NCBI RefSeq assembly: GCF_040939455.1
Contig: NC_134120.1
Coordinates: forward strand, 16,482,501-16,546,500
Origin: Microcebus murinus
Taxonomy: Eukaryota > Chordata > Mammalia > Primates > Cheirogaleidae
Direction: 5' to 3'
Length of the DNA stretch: 64,000 bases
Shown: piece after piece, positions 35,852 to 47,075 of the stretch
How the letters are laid out: each line of letters begins with the position of its first letter
How positions within the stretch are numbered: the first letter of the stretch is position 1
Notes under the pieces: generated by a model
Told to the model about the DNA's origin: nothing
Seen by the model: only the letters and a program-made list of their open reading frames with translations
Database searches by the model: none
Translations under genes and position numbers: made by a program

Positions 35852-36700
35852 CTATAATGCCAGAGATGTTAGTGAAGGAGGTGAAGATGGATATGGATTC
35901 CCCTTTGATGTATTAGCAAGATGTATTTGTTGATTAGCAATTCCTAAAGTGGAACATACCCAATTCACATGACCCAAAAGTTGTGATGAATGTAGTGTCA
36001 GGGTAGAAGGCAAGGAGATTGCTCTTGGGGTCCCAGTAAACACGAAAAAAGTAGATGACCAAGATAGCGCCAGGACTAGCTAAGTTGTATTTTGTCTGCG
36101 ACAATTTACAGCCTAGTATATGTTTGTACTTGAGCAAATAATTCCACTTGAGTAGAACATCCATATACTGATAGATGATAGCGGATGAGAACTGCCGCCG
36201 AGAAGGGAGAAGGGCTTGACGAACATATTGACAAACAGTGGGGCTATTTAACATCCCTGCGGAAGGATTTTCCAGTGATACCTGTCAACCCAAGGAGATT
36301 ATGAGTAGGAAGAGAAAATGCAAACCTTTACTGGTCTTGTTTTGCTAGAGGAATTGTGGAAAAAACAAAACAAAAAGCCACAAATATCTTTTAAATTGAT
36401 TACAATCAAAGGCCAATCTCTTGAAATTAACAGCTGGGGAAGACCAGGTGGCAGCGGTCCCATCAGGACTATATTAGCATTAAGAGCTCTTAGGTCCCAT
36501 AGTAAAGGCCGCTTACTGTTCGTTTTAGGTATGATGAATACAGGAGTGTTCAGGCAAAGGTTCTATATGTCTGAGGTTAAGCTGATCCTAGACAAAAGAT
36601 TTTACATGTTTGAATTTATCCTGCTTGATGGGCCACTGCTCTATCCAGATAGACGAATTAGTAGTCCACCGTAAAGGTGTGGGTTGTATTTGGATTTACG
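35852..36700 (-). pseudogene. Reverse-transcriptase remnant of the provirus
   Basis: On the - strand, frame-shifted pieces resemble betaretroviral RT: an N-terminal WPI(K)QDK segment near 36640, an MLNSPTVCQ segment at 36254, then the active-site region, and a thumb-like GHVNWVCSTLGI near 35975. The catalytic motif reads YMDV (36156-36167), so one catalytic aspartate is lost. Several stops and frame changes confirm decay. Confidence 0.75.
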
Positions 36701-36810
36701 AGAGCACTGGCCCCTAACGAAAAGACTGGCTAGTTAGAAGATTCCATTGTTCTAGCAAATCTTGTCCCCATGGAAGATTGGCCCTCGTGTAGGCAATGTT
36801 GAAAAACTGA

Positions 36811-36841
36811 GGGGGGAGGGGGGAGGGGGAGGGGGGAGGGG
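36811..36841 (+). repeat. G-run repeat, potential G-quadruplex
   Basis: Five or more runs of four to six G separated by single A bases. This can form a G-quadruplex on the + strand. It lies in the provirus between the gag and RT remnants. Confidence 0.7.
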
Positions 36842-36949
36842 CTCCTCTTGTTGAACTGCAGAAGGCTACAGTGGAGAGAATAGCTCAGGATTCAGGAATT
36901 TTATGGCAGGGAAGGCTTAGCTCCTTCCTAGCAAGGGACGCCCTCCGAC

Positions 36950-37345
36950 AGAGGAGGAATAGTGAGTCCCAACAGATTACAACCTGTAGGAACATGTAGG
37001 GGAGTCAGCGCTGTTCGCACCAGACTCAATGCAGTAAACACGCAAACGGCACAGGAACCTCCTTACCTCAAATTCTTCTTAAAAAAAGCCTTCCCTACTG
37101 GCTCCCAGAGCTCTGCATCTAACGTGCCCTCATCTGGGCCCCAGCGGCGATGCTGTCTCTCTGCGCATGGCAGTTGTGTGGAACTGAAAGCTTTCCAACA
37201 ACACTGGGTGGCTTTTAAGGGTTCTTGCAAACCACGCAGATAAATTTGCTGATTTTGTCAGGTGCCGCCCCGTATTAGAAATCCCCTTCTGAAGCTACCC
37301 ACGTGGGTCCCTTTGCCCAAAGCAGTGGGCAGGACTGCCCCATAC
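36950..37345 (-). pseudogene. gag N-terminal remnant of the provirus
   Basis: On the - strand, after a MGQ-type start near 37345, the reading contains a matrix-like pattern (WEPVGKAF and EVPVPFA) in a frame broken by stops. It is only the first part of gag. The following capsid, nucleocapsid and protease regions are not seen before the reverse-transcriptase remnant. Confidence 0.5.
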
Positions 37346-37407
37346 CAGGATGACTCTCCTTGTAGTCTGGACCACGAAAACGCTCCCTCGACACGTGCGG
37401 ATTCCTG

Positions 37408-37427
37408 AGTCACGTTGGGGGGCACCA
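37408..37427 (-). other. Primer-binding-site-like sequence, lysine tRNA type
   Basis: Two bases inside the 5' LTR, the - strand reads tggtgccccccaacgtgac. It resembles the lysine-tRNA(1,2) binding site used by betaretroviruses, with a small insertion in the C-run and a changed base. The match is imperfect. Confidence 0.6.
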
Positions 37428-37429
37428 CT

Positions 37430-37764
37430 TGTAGCAGCTGCTTTTCACTCCTGAGTTCCGTAGGGAAGGAATATTACTCAAAACACGTAGGATTTAGAAA
37501 GAAGAGGAAAAGCCAAAGTCCGCAGGAGAAAACGGCCTCCTCAGCTGCCTTCCTCCCCATATTTATTTCCAAGGACACGTGCAAAGGGTCAGGGCCATTG
37601 GCTAATTTCTTTAACAACCTCCATACAGGTCAGCTGTTTTCAGCTGACCACTGCACGCAGCAAACAAGCAACTTCGGGCAGGCGTTTTCACCTGACCCTA
37701 CATTCATTCCATTCACCTTCTTTCCATCCATCCATCCATCCTTTCTTCTAGGCTCAGCCCTAGA
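37430..37764 (-). repeat. 5' LTR of the provirus
   Basis: In provirus sense it runs from about 37764 down to 37430 and ends in CA. It shares with the other LTR the blocks 'acaggtcagctgttttcagc', 'caaagggtcag' and 'ctttccatccatcc'. Several small indels separate the copies, so they are old. The outer edge is uncertain by a few bases. Confidence 0.85.
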
Positions 37765-38275
37765 AGAGCATGGGTACGTTATGTTCATTATCCCTGATTG
37801 TGGTGATGGTTTCGCAGGTATGTACATAGTTAAAACATGTCAGGCCGGGCACGGTGGCTCACGCCTGTAATCCTAGCATTCTGGGAGGCCAAGGAGGGTG
37901 GATTGCTTAAGGTCAGGAGTTCAAAACCAGCCTGAGCAAGAGCGAGCCCCCGTCTCTACTATAAATAGAAATTAATTGGTCAACTAAACATATGTATATA
38001 TATGTATATATATATAAATTAGCTGGGCATGGTGCTGCATGTCTGTGGTCCCAGCTACTTGGGAGGCTGAGGCAGGAGGATTGCTTGAGCCCAGGAGTTT
38101 GAGGTTGCTGTGACCTAAGCTGATGCCACGGCACTCTAGCCCGGGCAACAAAAGTGAGACTCTGTTTCAAAAAACAATAAAATAAAATAAAACATATCAA
38201 ATTGCACAGTTTCAATATGTATACTTTGTTGTATGTTATTTATACCTCAAAAAAAGCTTTTCTAAATAAAGGAAG
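37765..38275 (+). mobile_element. Old L1 3' end right of the provirus
   Basis: 'ccctgattgtggtgatggtt' and 'cacagtttcaatatgtatac', with 'tgtatgttatttatacctca', form the end of an old L1 3'UTR, split by an Alu at 37843-38188. It may belong with the L1-like sequence left of the provirus. Confidence 0.7.
37843..38188 (+). repeat. Lemur-type Alu
   Basis: Dimeric Alu with a lemur-type linker that has expanded into TATG repeats. The near-perfect duplication aaaacatgtca/aaaacatatca lies at 37832-37842 and 38189-38199. Confidence 0.9.
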
Positions 38276-39789
38276 GAAAGAATATAGAAAGTAGATGGGA
38301 AGGAATATAGCCGTATTTTCATCAAGAAACTCTAGAAAGATAAAAAAAGAAACTCATGAAAGTGATTACAGGGCATGAGACTTTTAAAAATGGAATTACC
38401 TTTTCATGCTTTTTAAAAAATTTGGACCATGTGAATATATTATCTTTTTAAAAAAATAAATGAAAAATAGAAATGATTTTTAAGCCCCAAAGGGTCATTT
38501 GACTTACTATTTTTCCTGCTCAAGTCATAAATCCTCCCAAATTGAAACTCTTCCAAGTCTACATATTTCTCACTAGAGCAACAACCCCCAGCTCTTTATT
38601 TTGCCTTCCTGGGTGACTGGGAGTGGGCAGAGATGGGGACTTCCTGTTCATGGCTATAGACAGCAGTGGTTTTTGTTAGGCTACTTACACGCACACACAT
38701 TTTTTTTTGCCCTCAGAAGAGTCTGGGTAACATCTTAAAGGCATGTCAAAAATGTGTAAAGCTCCAACAGAATTTAAGAGAATGTTCCAGATTCAAAGAC
38801 CTGTATGGATTTGCTGCCATACTGTCCAATCAATTATCGGCTAACGTGACCTCAATAATCAGATGCATAGAAAGAAAGAACTCACAGTTTAAAAATTATC
38901 AGGTTTGCCAGCAAAGGCGGAAAAAAAATAAAAATAAATTATCAGGGATTTTGCTTCAAAACCTGAATAAAATTATAATGCAGTTATTTACAATAAATAT
39001 GTGAGGAAGGAAAATTCTAATATGGAGAGAAATCCAAACTCCTGATCAAGTATGGTGGCTAAAAACCCAAGGTGCTCCAGCCAAATTTAGGATATGGGTT
39101 ACCTCACTCTAGGTAACTGTTTATGATCTCCAGTTGGAAAGAATTACCAATGTTTGTTTGGCCCCTGATGCTCTTAAATAATAGTCATTATTCTTGAAGG
39201 CTGTCATAGCCCTGGAATGTCTTCTTGCTTTTTTTCTACGAGAGGATTAAAGATATTGGATCTGGCTTGTGAAGTCAATGTGGGAGGGTTTTTTAGTCTA
39301 GCATTTCTCATCAGGAATCAATTCTCCCAGGTAATAAGAATCAGCCTTTAGACTAGAGGTTGATTTGCCCACTGGGAGTCATCTTGCAGTTTCATTATGA
39401 AATGGTTCTGCTGAGCCAAGCTGCATAATGAATAAACCAGTCTATGGAAATCCTATAGGAGGTCTCTGGTTACCACCCATTTGGGGATTCCCATCTACTT
39501 TCAGTTTCCTTATTTAAATTTTGTGTGACCAACGTAAAAACTTCATGCTCATTGAAAAGTTTAATAAAAACAACACAAGGGACTATTTCTAAAAGTAGAG
39601 CTTTGGTGCAAGTTTCTGGAAAACTTGCATCAAAATGTTATTATCACTACAAGCATCTTGAGTAAATATGAACTCAGAAGGACTTTTTAAAATTTACTAA
39701 ATTTGTCCAAGACTGAGTTCTTAGGATGTTGTAGCTTGGGGTGAAAATACTTTCATGACCTGTTCCAACAGCAAAAAAACTGATAAACT
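38276..39789. other. Intergenic, nothing recognised
   Basis: 1.5 kb of AT-rich sequence. A 112-codon open frame at 38666-39004 has no familiar content, splice context or promoter. Confidence 0.45.
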
Positions 39790-39802
39790 AAGAAACTGTC
39801 AG

Positions 39803-40184
<382 letters not shown>

Positions 40185-40381
40185 TCAACTCCCAGTAAAC
40201 TGATACAGGATTGTTCTTCAAACCAACCTAGAAGACTTCTTCGTTGCTTTCAGAGGACACAATTTATTCTGCTCTGAAAGTTTCCCCACTTCTATGGAGA
40301 TATTTGATGCTGTTTTCACCTTTAACAGCTACTCCCAATTCCACACCGTACCCAGGCCATTTCAATGAAGAAATTAGCCTA

Positions 40382-40818
40382 CCGTGTTTCCCTGAAAATA
40401 AGACCTGCCCATAAAATAAGCCCTAGTAGGATTTCTAAGCATATGTGCAATATAAGCCCTACCCCGAAAATAAGACCTAGTGATGGGTGTGGCTACACAG
40501 CATATCTGCACAACCCATGCATTTGGTCGCAGAGCAGTAAAAAAAGACCTGCAGCCCTTCTCATCTGCCCCGTGAGAGCTCTAGTGCTCGACATGAGAGA
40601 TTGGGGCCAATGGTTCTAAAGGAAATAGAATTGCAAGAAATTCAGGATGGAATTCAGGGTTATGATGATGTTCTAGAAGAAGACGACTTAACTATATTTG
40701 AATAAGTGTAGATTGTTGTACCGTACTTAAAAAAAATAACATATCCTCTGAAAATAAGCCCTAGGGTGTCTTCTTGAGGAAATATATAAGACCCTGTCTT
40801 ATTTTTGAGGAAACATGG
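40382..40818 (+). mobile_element. Mariner-like non-autonomous DNA transposon
   Basis: The left end ccgtgtttccctgaaaataa and the right end, read inverted, ccatgtttcctcaaaaataa, form terminal inverted repeats flanked by TA (40380-40381 and 40819-40820). The subterminal motif 'aaaataagacct'/'ataagccct' recurs several times. A short open piece ending at TAA 40703-40705 reads KEIELQEIQDGIQGYDDVLE before EDDLTIFE, an acidic tail that could be the end of a deleted transposase. The superfamily call rests on the TA duplication and the general look; I cannot name the family. Confidence 0.65.
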
Positions 40819-41320
40819 TAGGCTGAAGTTGTGCCTTTAGAAAGCAATGACAGGCTAGAGCATACATAGCCTGGTGAGCCTGTAAGGATGTTGAGGTGGA
40901 CCCTGGGAGCAAAACGAAGTCCACAGAAAATTGCCACATAGAGAATGAAATGATGTTTTTATTTTTAAGTGTTCACATGGCTGGAGTGTGGAAATTAGAT
41001 TGGAGAATTGTGGGGAATCCAGAAGACAGGTGGAGAGAGAGGTCTGGGAAGGAAAGGATTAGTGTTGAAGCAGGGAAGTTTGTAGGTTTCCAGGGAGAGC
41101 TGTCACAGAGCTCCCATTTAATGGCTTGAAGCAAGAGAGGTCATTCCTTCAGAGCTGGGGGCAGTAAGAAGGATCTGCAGAGTCTGACACGTTCTGAAGA
41201 CTGGGCAGGGAGCCAAGGGGGAAGGGGATTGGAGAGGGAGGAGGGGTCCACCGGCAGCCCTCAGAAGTTTTAAGGCTTGAAGGTTTGCTTCATGCATATC
41301 ATGGAACAAAAGAATAACTA

Positions 41321-41443
41321 ATTAACTATTTTTTTCTTTTTTATTTCAGCATATTATGGGGGTACAAATGTTAAGGTTACGTATATTGCCCATTCCTCCC
41401 CTATCCCCTCGAGTCAGAGCTTCAAGCGTGCTGATTAACTATT
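41321..41443 (-). mobile_element. Very short inverted L1 3' end with duplication
   Basis: Only about 100 bp of L1 3' terminus ('attatgggggtacaaatgtt' read on the + strand) with a T-rich tail at left. The perfect 10-bp duplication attaactatt lies at 41321-41330 and 41434-41443. An extremely truncated insertion. Confidence 0.88.
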
Positions 41444-42194
41444 AATGTCATTTATATGCTAATTCAGAAGGCTTACTGGAAGTAAGCACATACTAGGCAT
41501 TTTGGTATACTTGATCTCATATTATCCTCTCAGTAACCTTTCAGAGAAGGGTTATTATCACTTTACAATCGAAACATCTGGGTCTCAGAAAGGTTAAGAA
41601 ACTTGACCAGGGTCAAGAAAATAAGAATTCCATGTTCCGTGGCCAAGGATCTCGCTTCAGAGCTCTACCTGCACAAGAGTTATCATTATTCGCCTTCTTT
41701 CAACACTGAACACCCAACAGGACTTTTACTTTAATTTTTTTTTTTTAGGGAGAAAGAAAGATAAGGGGCTTACAAGCAAGCAGTTCACGAACATGAAGCA
41801 GCCTGGGAATCACTGAAATAAAAGTTCTCCAGGGAGTAAATTAACCAGCAAACCTAAGCGCTTAAACCTAACTCTACAAGGAAAAGGACATTTTCGTTTT
41901 CAGTTCCTCATATTGTTTCATAATAACTCCCACTTGTAGTTCGCACTTACAAACCGATTTTAAATATTACTCAGAGTTTCGGATTGCTTCATTGATTCGT
42001 GAACTAAGCAAACACTGCTGGCCCCTCTCCGGTCCCCGGTCGGGGGACAGAGAAGGGAGTCCTGGGGCGCTTGCAGTGACCTTTGCTTCTTCTTTCTCCA
42101 AAGCTTGTTTTGAGGAACAAAAAACTGAAAGCATAAGAAAGTTCTTTGAAGACGTCTGTGAGTATGCTCGGAAAAAGCGCCCGGAAATGAGCAT

Positions 42195-42300
42195 TCCCCT
42201 ATATCCGGAAGTGCGTGCGGCACCTTGGGCAGGGAGCCGGAAGAGCAGGATCAAGTGCAGGAAACGCGGAAGTGGCCCTGAGATAACATGGCGGCAACGG
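42195..42300 (+). promoter_or_regulatory. Promoter-like block: ETS motifs and a TISU/YY1-type start element
   Basis: ETS-type sites ccggaagt (42205-42212), ccggaaga (42237-42244) and gcggaagtg (42266-42274) precede taacATGGCGGC (42284-42295), which matches 11 of 12 positions of the TISU element SAASATGGCGGC. TISU elements bind YY1 and serve genes with very short 5'UTRs. The surroundings are GC- and CpG-richer than the rest of the intergenic DNA. Whether it drives a transcript here is unknown. Confidence 0.45.
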
Positions 42301-42542
42301 CGTCTAGTGCCCTAAAGCCAAGCGAGTTGCTCGGTACGGTGGCCCGTGGGGATCTCCTCAGTATAACAACACAGAAGCGCATCCCATGCCTGCTGCAGCT
42401 GTACCTTTTATACAAATCTGAATGGGCACGGAGGCGGAACACTGGGGACCACAAGAAAAGGGCGCCCCAGTTGGCCCGAGCTAGAATGAAGAGACAGAAG
42501 AACAATGCCATTCATTCACTCACCCACTCATTCATTCAATAA
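42288..42542 (+). CDS. Candidate small ORF downstream of the TISU element (unconfirmed)
   Basis: 84 codons starting at the ATG of the TISU-like element: MAATASSALKPSELLGTVAR at the N-terminus, a basic middle and a low-complexity His/Ser/Thr end (NNAIHSLTHSFIQ) that comes from a ttcattca repeat. I do not recognise it. The tail suggests that the true coding part, if any, ends or splices earlier. It could be the first exon of an unannotated gene, a retrocopy 5' end, or chance. Confidence 0.18.
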   Translation: MAATASSALKPSELLGTVARGDLLSITTQKRIPCLLQLYLLYKSEWARRRNTGDHKKRAPQLARARMKRQKNNAIHSLTHSFIQ

Positions 42543-43239
42543 GGGGCACAGACAAACTTCAGTGTTCCTGGAAGTAACCCTTTCAACGACGCTTTAAGGA
42601 AATTTCTGCTTCTGGATGGAGGTCGGACTAAATGAGCCTGTCCGCCTAAGAGTTGCCAACTGCTGAGCACAAGCCTCTGGTAACTGCTCTGCAAAGATGC
42701 AAGCAAGGCCTCTTACCTACAGTCTAGTGGTGTCGTGTAAGGGCCACTACCAGACACAGCGGTTACAGGGGAGTACAATGCCTAAGGTGGGCAGATGAAG
42801 AGAGCCAACCCTGGGAACAAGGGGAGGCGGCCCCGCCCACATTATTTATTGAGGTGTGGGGGCAGAGACAGCCTAGCTGGGAGAGGTGGTCTGCGGTAGT
42901 CATGGAGCTGTAGTCCTCCTCCCACTTCCCAATCCTGTGGTCTTCACTGGTATTAGGACAGGTGGTCTTTCCTCACAAAATAGCAGTAAAGATTCCTGCC
43001 TACTGACCTCAGAGTGGGTTACAGACATCTCAATTATTTCATGGAAAGGGAGATACCTGGAGAGTTCTTTAAACTCAACAAGTATTCGAGAAAAAATTAA
43101 TAACATGCATTCCACTATGGGGAAGACTGCACCCTATACTGGCTACTGGTTTAAAGCATACTCACAGGTGCCATAAGTGACTCCCAGTAGGCCATTCAAT
43201 TATTCTTTTAAGCCAGATGCTTCTGGGTAATGGAGTAGT
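42543..43239. other. Intergenic, nothing recognised
   Basis: Unique sequence between the TISU-like block and an old repeat. No coding signal that I can support. Confidence 0.4.
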
Positions 43240-43640
43240 TAGATATTAGTCTGCTATTGCCACAATAAAGCTGTGTAACAAAATGCCCTCAAAACTCGGA
43301 GGCTAACACATTTACTTTTCACTCCTGCATCAAAGGGCCAACTGGTCTGGGGTGAATTCAGCTGGGCTTGTCTGCACATTGCTGATTGGGTCCAGGGCTT
43401 CTCCATATGTCTGTCACCTTCCATGGACCAGTGGGCCAGTCAGGGCATGGTAGAAGCAAGAAAACAAGCTAAACTATACAAGCACATTCTAAACCTTTGC
43501 TTGTATCACATCTGCTAATATCGTATGGTTAGAGAAAATCCACATGCTAAGCCCAAAATAAATGAAGCAGGGAAGTATATTCCTCCTGTGTAGCAGAGGG
43601 GAGCATATCTGAATATTTTCAGTAATAATCTATGCTCTTA
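43240..43640 (+). repeat. Probable old interspersed repeat
   Basis: The text 'ctgctattgccacaataaag', 'gtgtaacaaaatgccctcaa', 'agctgggcttgtctgcacat' and 'gcccaaaataaatgaagcag' resembles a diverged ancient mammalian repeat. I cannot name the family. Confidence 0.4.
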
Positions 43641-44276
43641 TGTATGGTTTTGGCAACAAACAAAAAACTCCAATAATCTATCAACACAAAGCACTTGGTT
43701 AGACCACTGAATTCCATAGGTATGAGCTCACTGTCACACTTCCTTTACTGAAAATGTGTTTCCTGGTTAGAGGTGAATGTACCATGGAGAGGGATACATG
43801 ATTCTGTAAATCCACAAATGTTGGTACCCTGGGCAGAGAAGGAACATCCGACACATGTGGACTAAGTGTCTAGACTTGGGAGGCACATTGCTGCCTTCTT
43901 CAGGAGTCCAGTGTAATTTACCTGCCACCAAGTGGCCAGCGAGTCCTCTCAAAGAATGGTATCCTCTTGGGTTCTCATAATTGGCTTCCGCTGTGAGCAG
44001 GTTGGGTACTCAACAGTGGCAGTGGCCAGGCAGATCACCTGTAATTAAGGGCAGTCTATGAGGTTGTACCCATGCATAGCCTCCAGCCTGTTAGTATAGC
44101 CACTTCATATATGGGCTCTTTTAGCAAGAACCGGGGTATTTGGGGGAAAAGCCAACATCCACAGATTACAGAGACCTCCATACAGAATGCCTCCTTTTAC
44201 ATATTTACACAGGACAAGAAATCTTCACATTCTGTGCCCATTCAAAAGGGGCCATCCACGTACTTCCCCACCAGAC

Positions 44277-45205
44277 CTCCTGTACCTAATCTTTTTTTTT
44301 AAACATGTTTCAAAATATTTATTGAAAAACAATTTACCATGACATTCCTGTACTACAAACATACCACTGGATTTTAAATAACCAATAAAAGTATACAAAG
44401 CCTAACCTGAAAATATCTTTGGAGGTATTAAATATATAGGCCCATGAGGATAGAGCTGAGTAACTTAAAAATTGTTAGTCCTTGGTCACACAGACTATTT
44501 GGTAACTGCATAGCCTGCAGCCAATTAAATTGCAATTAACTGGGAAGGAGACCACCTTAGCAAACGCAGGTTTGTGCCAACTTTGCCCAAAATTTAAAAA
44601 GAAAATAATTCAATTTGAGGGCTAAGCCCAGGTTTCTAAATCACATAGTTATTATCATCATAGGGTGTGGGTTTGCTCCATCTCTTTAGGTACACCCCCT
44701 AGTCGATTCACTCCTGGGGACTTGGCTCACAAGACTGCAAATAACAGTTTGAAACAAGTTTTTAGTAGGAAAGTTTAAAAAAGTGCTTAAAATAAAATTT
44801 GAAATCTCCAAGTAATTTTTCTGTACTCAGTGTGGCAGACAGTTTGATTTTTTTCCCCTCCCATCCAACATGCATGTTAAAAGAAAACCAAAATTCAACA
44901 CACATCCACTCACCCACAGACTACTCCAAGCATTAGCCAGGAGCAACATCTTTAACAGACAAGTCATGAATCCCTGAAAATAGGAGGGAAACCCAGATTC
45001 TTGACTATAGAGACATAGAGACTATAGACACATCAGATGGGGCCACTATAGTAAGAATTGAGGTAACAGCAAAAGACTTTTTTGTTTCTGGGATGGCTAC
45101 ACATCACAAATTCTCAAATATAAGTATTACCTCAACTTCAAATAACCTGACTGGCTTTAAAAAATAAAACAAAATAAATTCCTGTGAGCTCCTGTACCTA
45201 ATCTT
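44277..45205 (-). pseudogene. Retroposed 3'UTR-like sequence with target-site duplications
   Basis: On the - strand the body (44294-45188) is an AT-rich untranslated-type sequence with a polyadenylation signal (AATAAA) shortly before a short poly(A), seen on the + strand as a T-run at about 44292-44300. The 17-bp sequence ctcctgtacctaatctt flanks it perfectly at 44277-44293 and 45189-45205. It has the hallmarks of an L1-mobilised cDNA copy about 895 bp long. I see no open coding part and do not know the parent gene. Confidence 0.85.
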
Positions 45206-45784
45206 TAATCTTGTTCTAAGTCCCTGGTCAACTGGCCAACCCTTGAACCAGTGTCCATCAGTCCCTTCAGGCCATCTCTCCTTATCTGAGATGTGGAAAA
45301 TTCTGTGCTCAGAATTCTACCATCTGAGATGATTTCCCTTCACTGCTATCTTTCTAGAGCTATGCCCAAGTGAGATTAGAATATAATGGCTGCTCACGTC
45401 TGGCATGTGCCAGCACATTATGCAGACGTCAGCACCAAGTCCATTTCTTCTGTCCTGTACTAACCGGACATAGAGAAATCCTGTAAGTTTATAGGTGTGG
45501 ACTGAGGAAGAGGTAGAGATCTAAGTCACCTTCTTCTGTAGCTTCCTGCTTGGGCCCAGTCCTGTGTACATACCTTTTATTTCATAACGTAATGTTGTTG
45601 TGTACATCCAATTTTAAGAATCAGATAAAATGAAACCGATGAAGGGCAGTTCAGATGACTGTCCCTTGGGTGCCAACTGGCAGGAGCTATGGCAAGAGGG
45701 TACAGACAGCCTGCCACAAGGCAGCTAGGGGAGTAAGTACCCTGACCTCACTCCTCTCCTTTTGTTCTCCTGCAAATGTCCCCA

Positions 45785-47075
45785 TTGGCTGCAGGCTGTG
45801 GTGGGCAGCCTCAAAGATGGTGCCACTGAGTTCTATCACCTGGTGTTCATGCCCTGTGGAGTCCCCTCCCATGACGTACCAGGGTTGGTCTGTGTGACCA
45901 ATAGAATATGGCAGAAGTAATGAAATGTCACCTAACAAATTACGTTATAAAAGGCACTGCAGCTTCAGTTTTGGTCATTGTGGTAGGCAGCTTTCTCAGA
46001 GGGCCCCATGATTCCCACCTCCTAGTATTCATGCATGTAATACCGCCCTTTGAGTGTGGGCTGGACCACGTGACTCGTTTCTAATGAACTAAACATGGAT
46101 GTCGAAAGTGATGGGATGTTACTTCCTATTTTACTTTATTACTATTATTATTATTTGAGATAGGGTCTCACTCTGTTGGTCAGGCTGGGTTGCAGCGATG
46201 CAATGGTATAGCTCACTGCAGCCTTGAACTCCTGAGCTCAAGCGATCCTCCTACCTCAGCCTCCCGAGTAGCTGGGACTACAGGTGCATACCACCAGGCT
46301 TAGCTAATTTTTAAATTTTTTGTAGGGATGAGGTCTCACGACGATGCTCAGCCTGGTCTCGATCTCCTGGCCTCAAGTGCTCCTCCCACCTTGGCTTCCT
46401 AAGTGCTGGCATTGCAGGCATGAGCAACTGCACCTGGCCAGGATGTCACTTCTGAGATTAGACAAGAGACTGTGACTTCTATCTTGCTTGCTTGTGCTGA
46501 TGAAGCAGGCTGCCCTATGGAGAGGCCCATGTAGCAAGAAATTGAGGGAGAACTCTGGCCAACAACCACTTGAGTGACTATGGGAGAGAAACCATCCCAG
46601 ATGAGACTTAAGAATCTCCAATTAAAATGACTGCAGCCCCAGCTGACACTCTGCAGCCTTTAGAGACACTTAGTGCCCAGATTCTTGGCCCACAGAAATA
46701 TGTGCCAACAAATGTTTGAAGTTTGGTGGTCAAATTATTATTTAAAACACGTAACTAATTCTCTCTCTGATCACTTGCTTTAGGGGGAAGTCAGCTGCTG
46801 TGTCATTAGTAGCCCTATGGGGAGCCCCACCTGGCGAGGAACTATGGCCTTGCACCAACAGCCATGTGAGCGACCCTGTAGCTGATCCCCACCCAGTCAA
46901 GCCTTCCGATGACTGCAGCCCCTGCCCACATCATATTCATGAGGCACCCTGAGCCAGAAGTCTCATCTGAGCTGCTTCCTTACACCAGACCGTCAGAAAC
47001 TGTATGAGGTATAAACGTTTGTTGTTTTAAACTTCTAAGGTTTGCAGCCACAGATAACTACTAATACGTGGGCAA
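45785..47075 (+). mobile_element. MLT1-like MaLR LTR pieces
   Basis: Repeated text of this LTR family: 'tgtgaccaatagaatatggc', 'ggctggaccacgtgactcgt', 'ctgccctatggagaggccca', 'gatgactgcagcccctgccc', and the end 'cgtttgttgttttaaacttc' with 'cagataactactaat'. The pieces look like parts of two or more related LTRs, interrupted by an Alu at about 46124-46439. The family name is from memory. Confidence 0.6.
46124..46439 (-). repeat. Old Alu inserted in the MLT1-like sequence
   Basis: Inverted dimeric Alu ('gagatagggtctcactctgt' to 'gagcaactgcacctggcc') with an ATT-rich tail at left. The near-perfect duplication ggatgttactt/ggatgtcactt lies on its two sides. Confidence 0.85.

Noticed and set aside
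37415..37870. 151-codon + strand frame
   Set aside because: It runs antisense through the provirus LTR into L1 and Alu sequence, so it is a chance frame.
38666..39004. 112-codon open frame in intergenic DNA
   Set aside because: AT-rich, without a promoter, splice sites or familiar protein content.
41992..42315. 107-codon frame upstream of and across the TISU element
   Set aside because: Its end overlaps the promoter-like block in another frame. Parts (FFEDVCEYARKKRPEMSIPL) look protein-like, but I could not connect them with any family.
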